DNA of 33,488 nt from the NCBI RefSeq assembly GCF_900111355.1, contig NZ_FOHA01000022.1:1-33488 (forward strand). The letters run 5' to 3'. Position 1 is the first letter of the stretch. The number at the start of each line of letters is the position of its first letter. The stretch comes from Isobaculum melis. GTDB lineage: Bacteria > Bacillota > Bacilli > Lactobacillales > Carnobacteriaceae. Of the stretch, positions 33,287-33,488 are shown one piece after another. Position numbers and translations under genes: made by a program. The notes under the pieces are model-generated. The model was given only the letters and a program-made list of their open reading frames with translations. It did not search any database and had not been told where the DNA came from.

Positions 33287-33488
33287 CTATTGCCGAATTT
33301 CATAGGCTTCATTTTTCTTTAAAATGGCAAAAATAATATAGCAGAGCTTTCTAGAGACAGCGCCAAGTGCTGTGAGATGATGTTTTCCTTCGGAACGTTT
33401 CTTCTCATAAAAAGCTTTCAAGACAGGATCATGTTGTGAAGCTACTAAAGCTGCAGAAAACAAGGCCTTTCTCAAATAAGGTGACCCG
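33287..33488 (-). mobile_element. IS110-family transposase, 3' part (runs off the window)
   Basis: The minus-strand frame encodes the C-terminal part of an IS110/IS116/IS902-type transposase. It reads GSPYLRKALFSAALVASQ at the window edge and continues through a segment ending GKHHLTALGAVSRKLCYII. It stays open to the right edge, so the TTG at about 33475 is not a real start; only about 67 of some 400 residues are inside. The enzyme is a DEDD/RuvC-like recombinase guided, in the studied members, by a bridge RNA from the element's non-coding end. It points towards mnmE and may separate it from mnmG. Confidence 0.85.

Noticed and set aside
1-33488. CRISPR arrays, tRNA or rRNA genes
   Set aside because: I saw no regularly spaced repeat series, no tRNA cloverleaf with CCA context and no rRNA-like sequence when reading the window.

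Overview
This is a low-G+C Firmicutes chromosome segment that covers the replication origin. Core gene order, SpoIIIJ-type YidC, TreP/TreA/TreR, CcpA-type sites and strong AGGAGG ribosome-binding sites point to Lactobacillales, most likely Enterococcus or a close relative. The genus is inferred from overall impression, not from a search.

Origin block (1-5841). dnaN and dnaA lie on the minus strand; rpmH, rnpA, yidC and jag/khpB lie on the plus strand. DnaA boxes cluster on both sides of dnaA. The dnaA-dnaN gap carries DnaA boxes, a G/C-rich spacer and seven DnaA-trio repeats, which is the layout of a Bacillus-type unwinding module. The dnaA-rpmH gap carries at least eight more boxes, including three at an exact 20-bp spacing.

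Accessory block (5842-31620). In Bacillus subtilis jag is followed directly by mnmE. Here about 26 kb of mostly metabolic genes separates them: (i) an allantoin-type permease and allantoinase behind a perfect cre site; (ii) a CPBP-family membrane protein and an Ada-type DNA repair protein; (iii) a 138-aa unknown protein paired with a 1659-aa DUF4132-type protein; (iv) trehalose uptake and hydrolysis genes (treP, treA) behind an 18-bp TreR operator, with treR itself further along and separated by a flavin-reductase/ArsR-type regulator pair; (v) a five-gene minus-strand cluster for quinate/shikimate (two MFS transporters, AroD, a YdiB-like AroE, and an FMN/Fe-S/FAD ene-reductase) with a divergent LysR regulator; (vi) a RodA-type SEDS protein and a small secreted, membrane-anchored protein with a degenerate LPXTG-like tail.

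Right end (31621-33488). mnmE has a clear promoter and a leader holding a terminator-like hairpin. It is followed by the 3' part of an IS110-family transposase gene that runs off the window; in many Firmicutes mnmG would be here.

Most genes right of the origin are on the plus strand and so co-directional with the rightward fork. The shikimate cluster, treR, the flavin reductase, the CPBP gene and rodA are head-on. The most interesting items are the DUF4132 gene pair, a possible reductive quinate/shikimate pathway, two parS-like sites, the DnaA-trio origin module and the mnmE leader.
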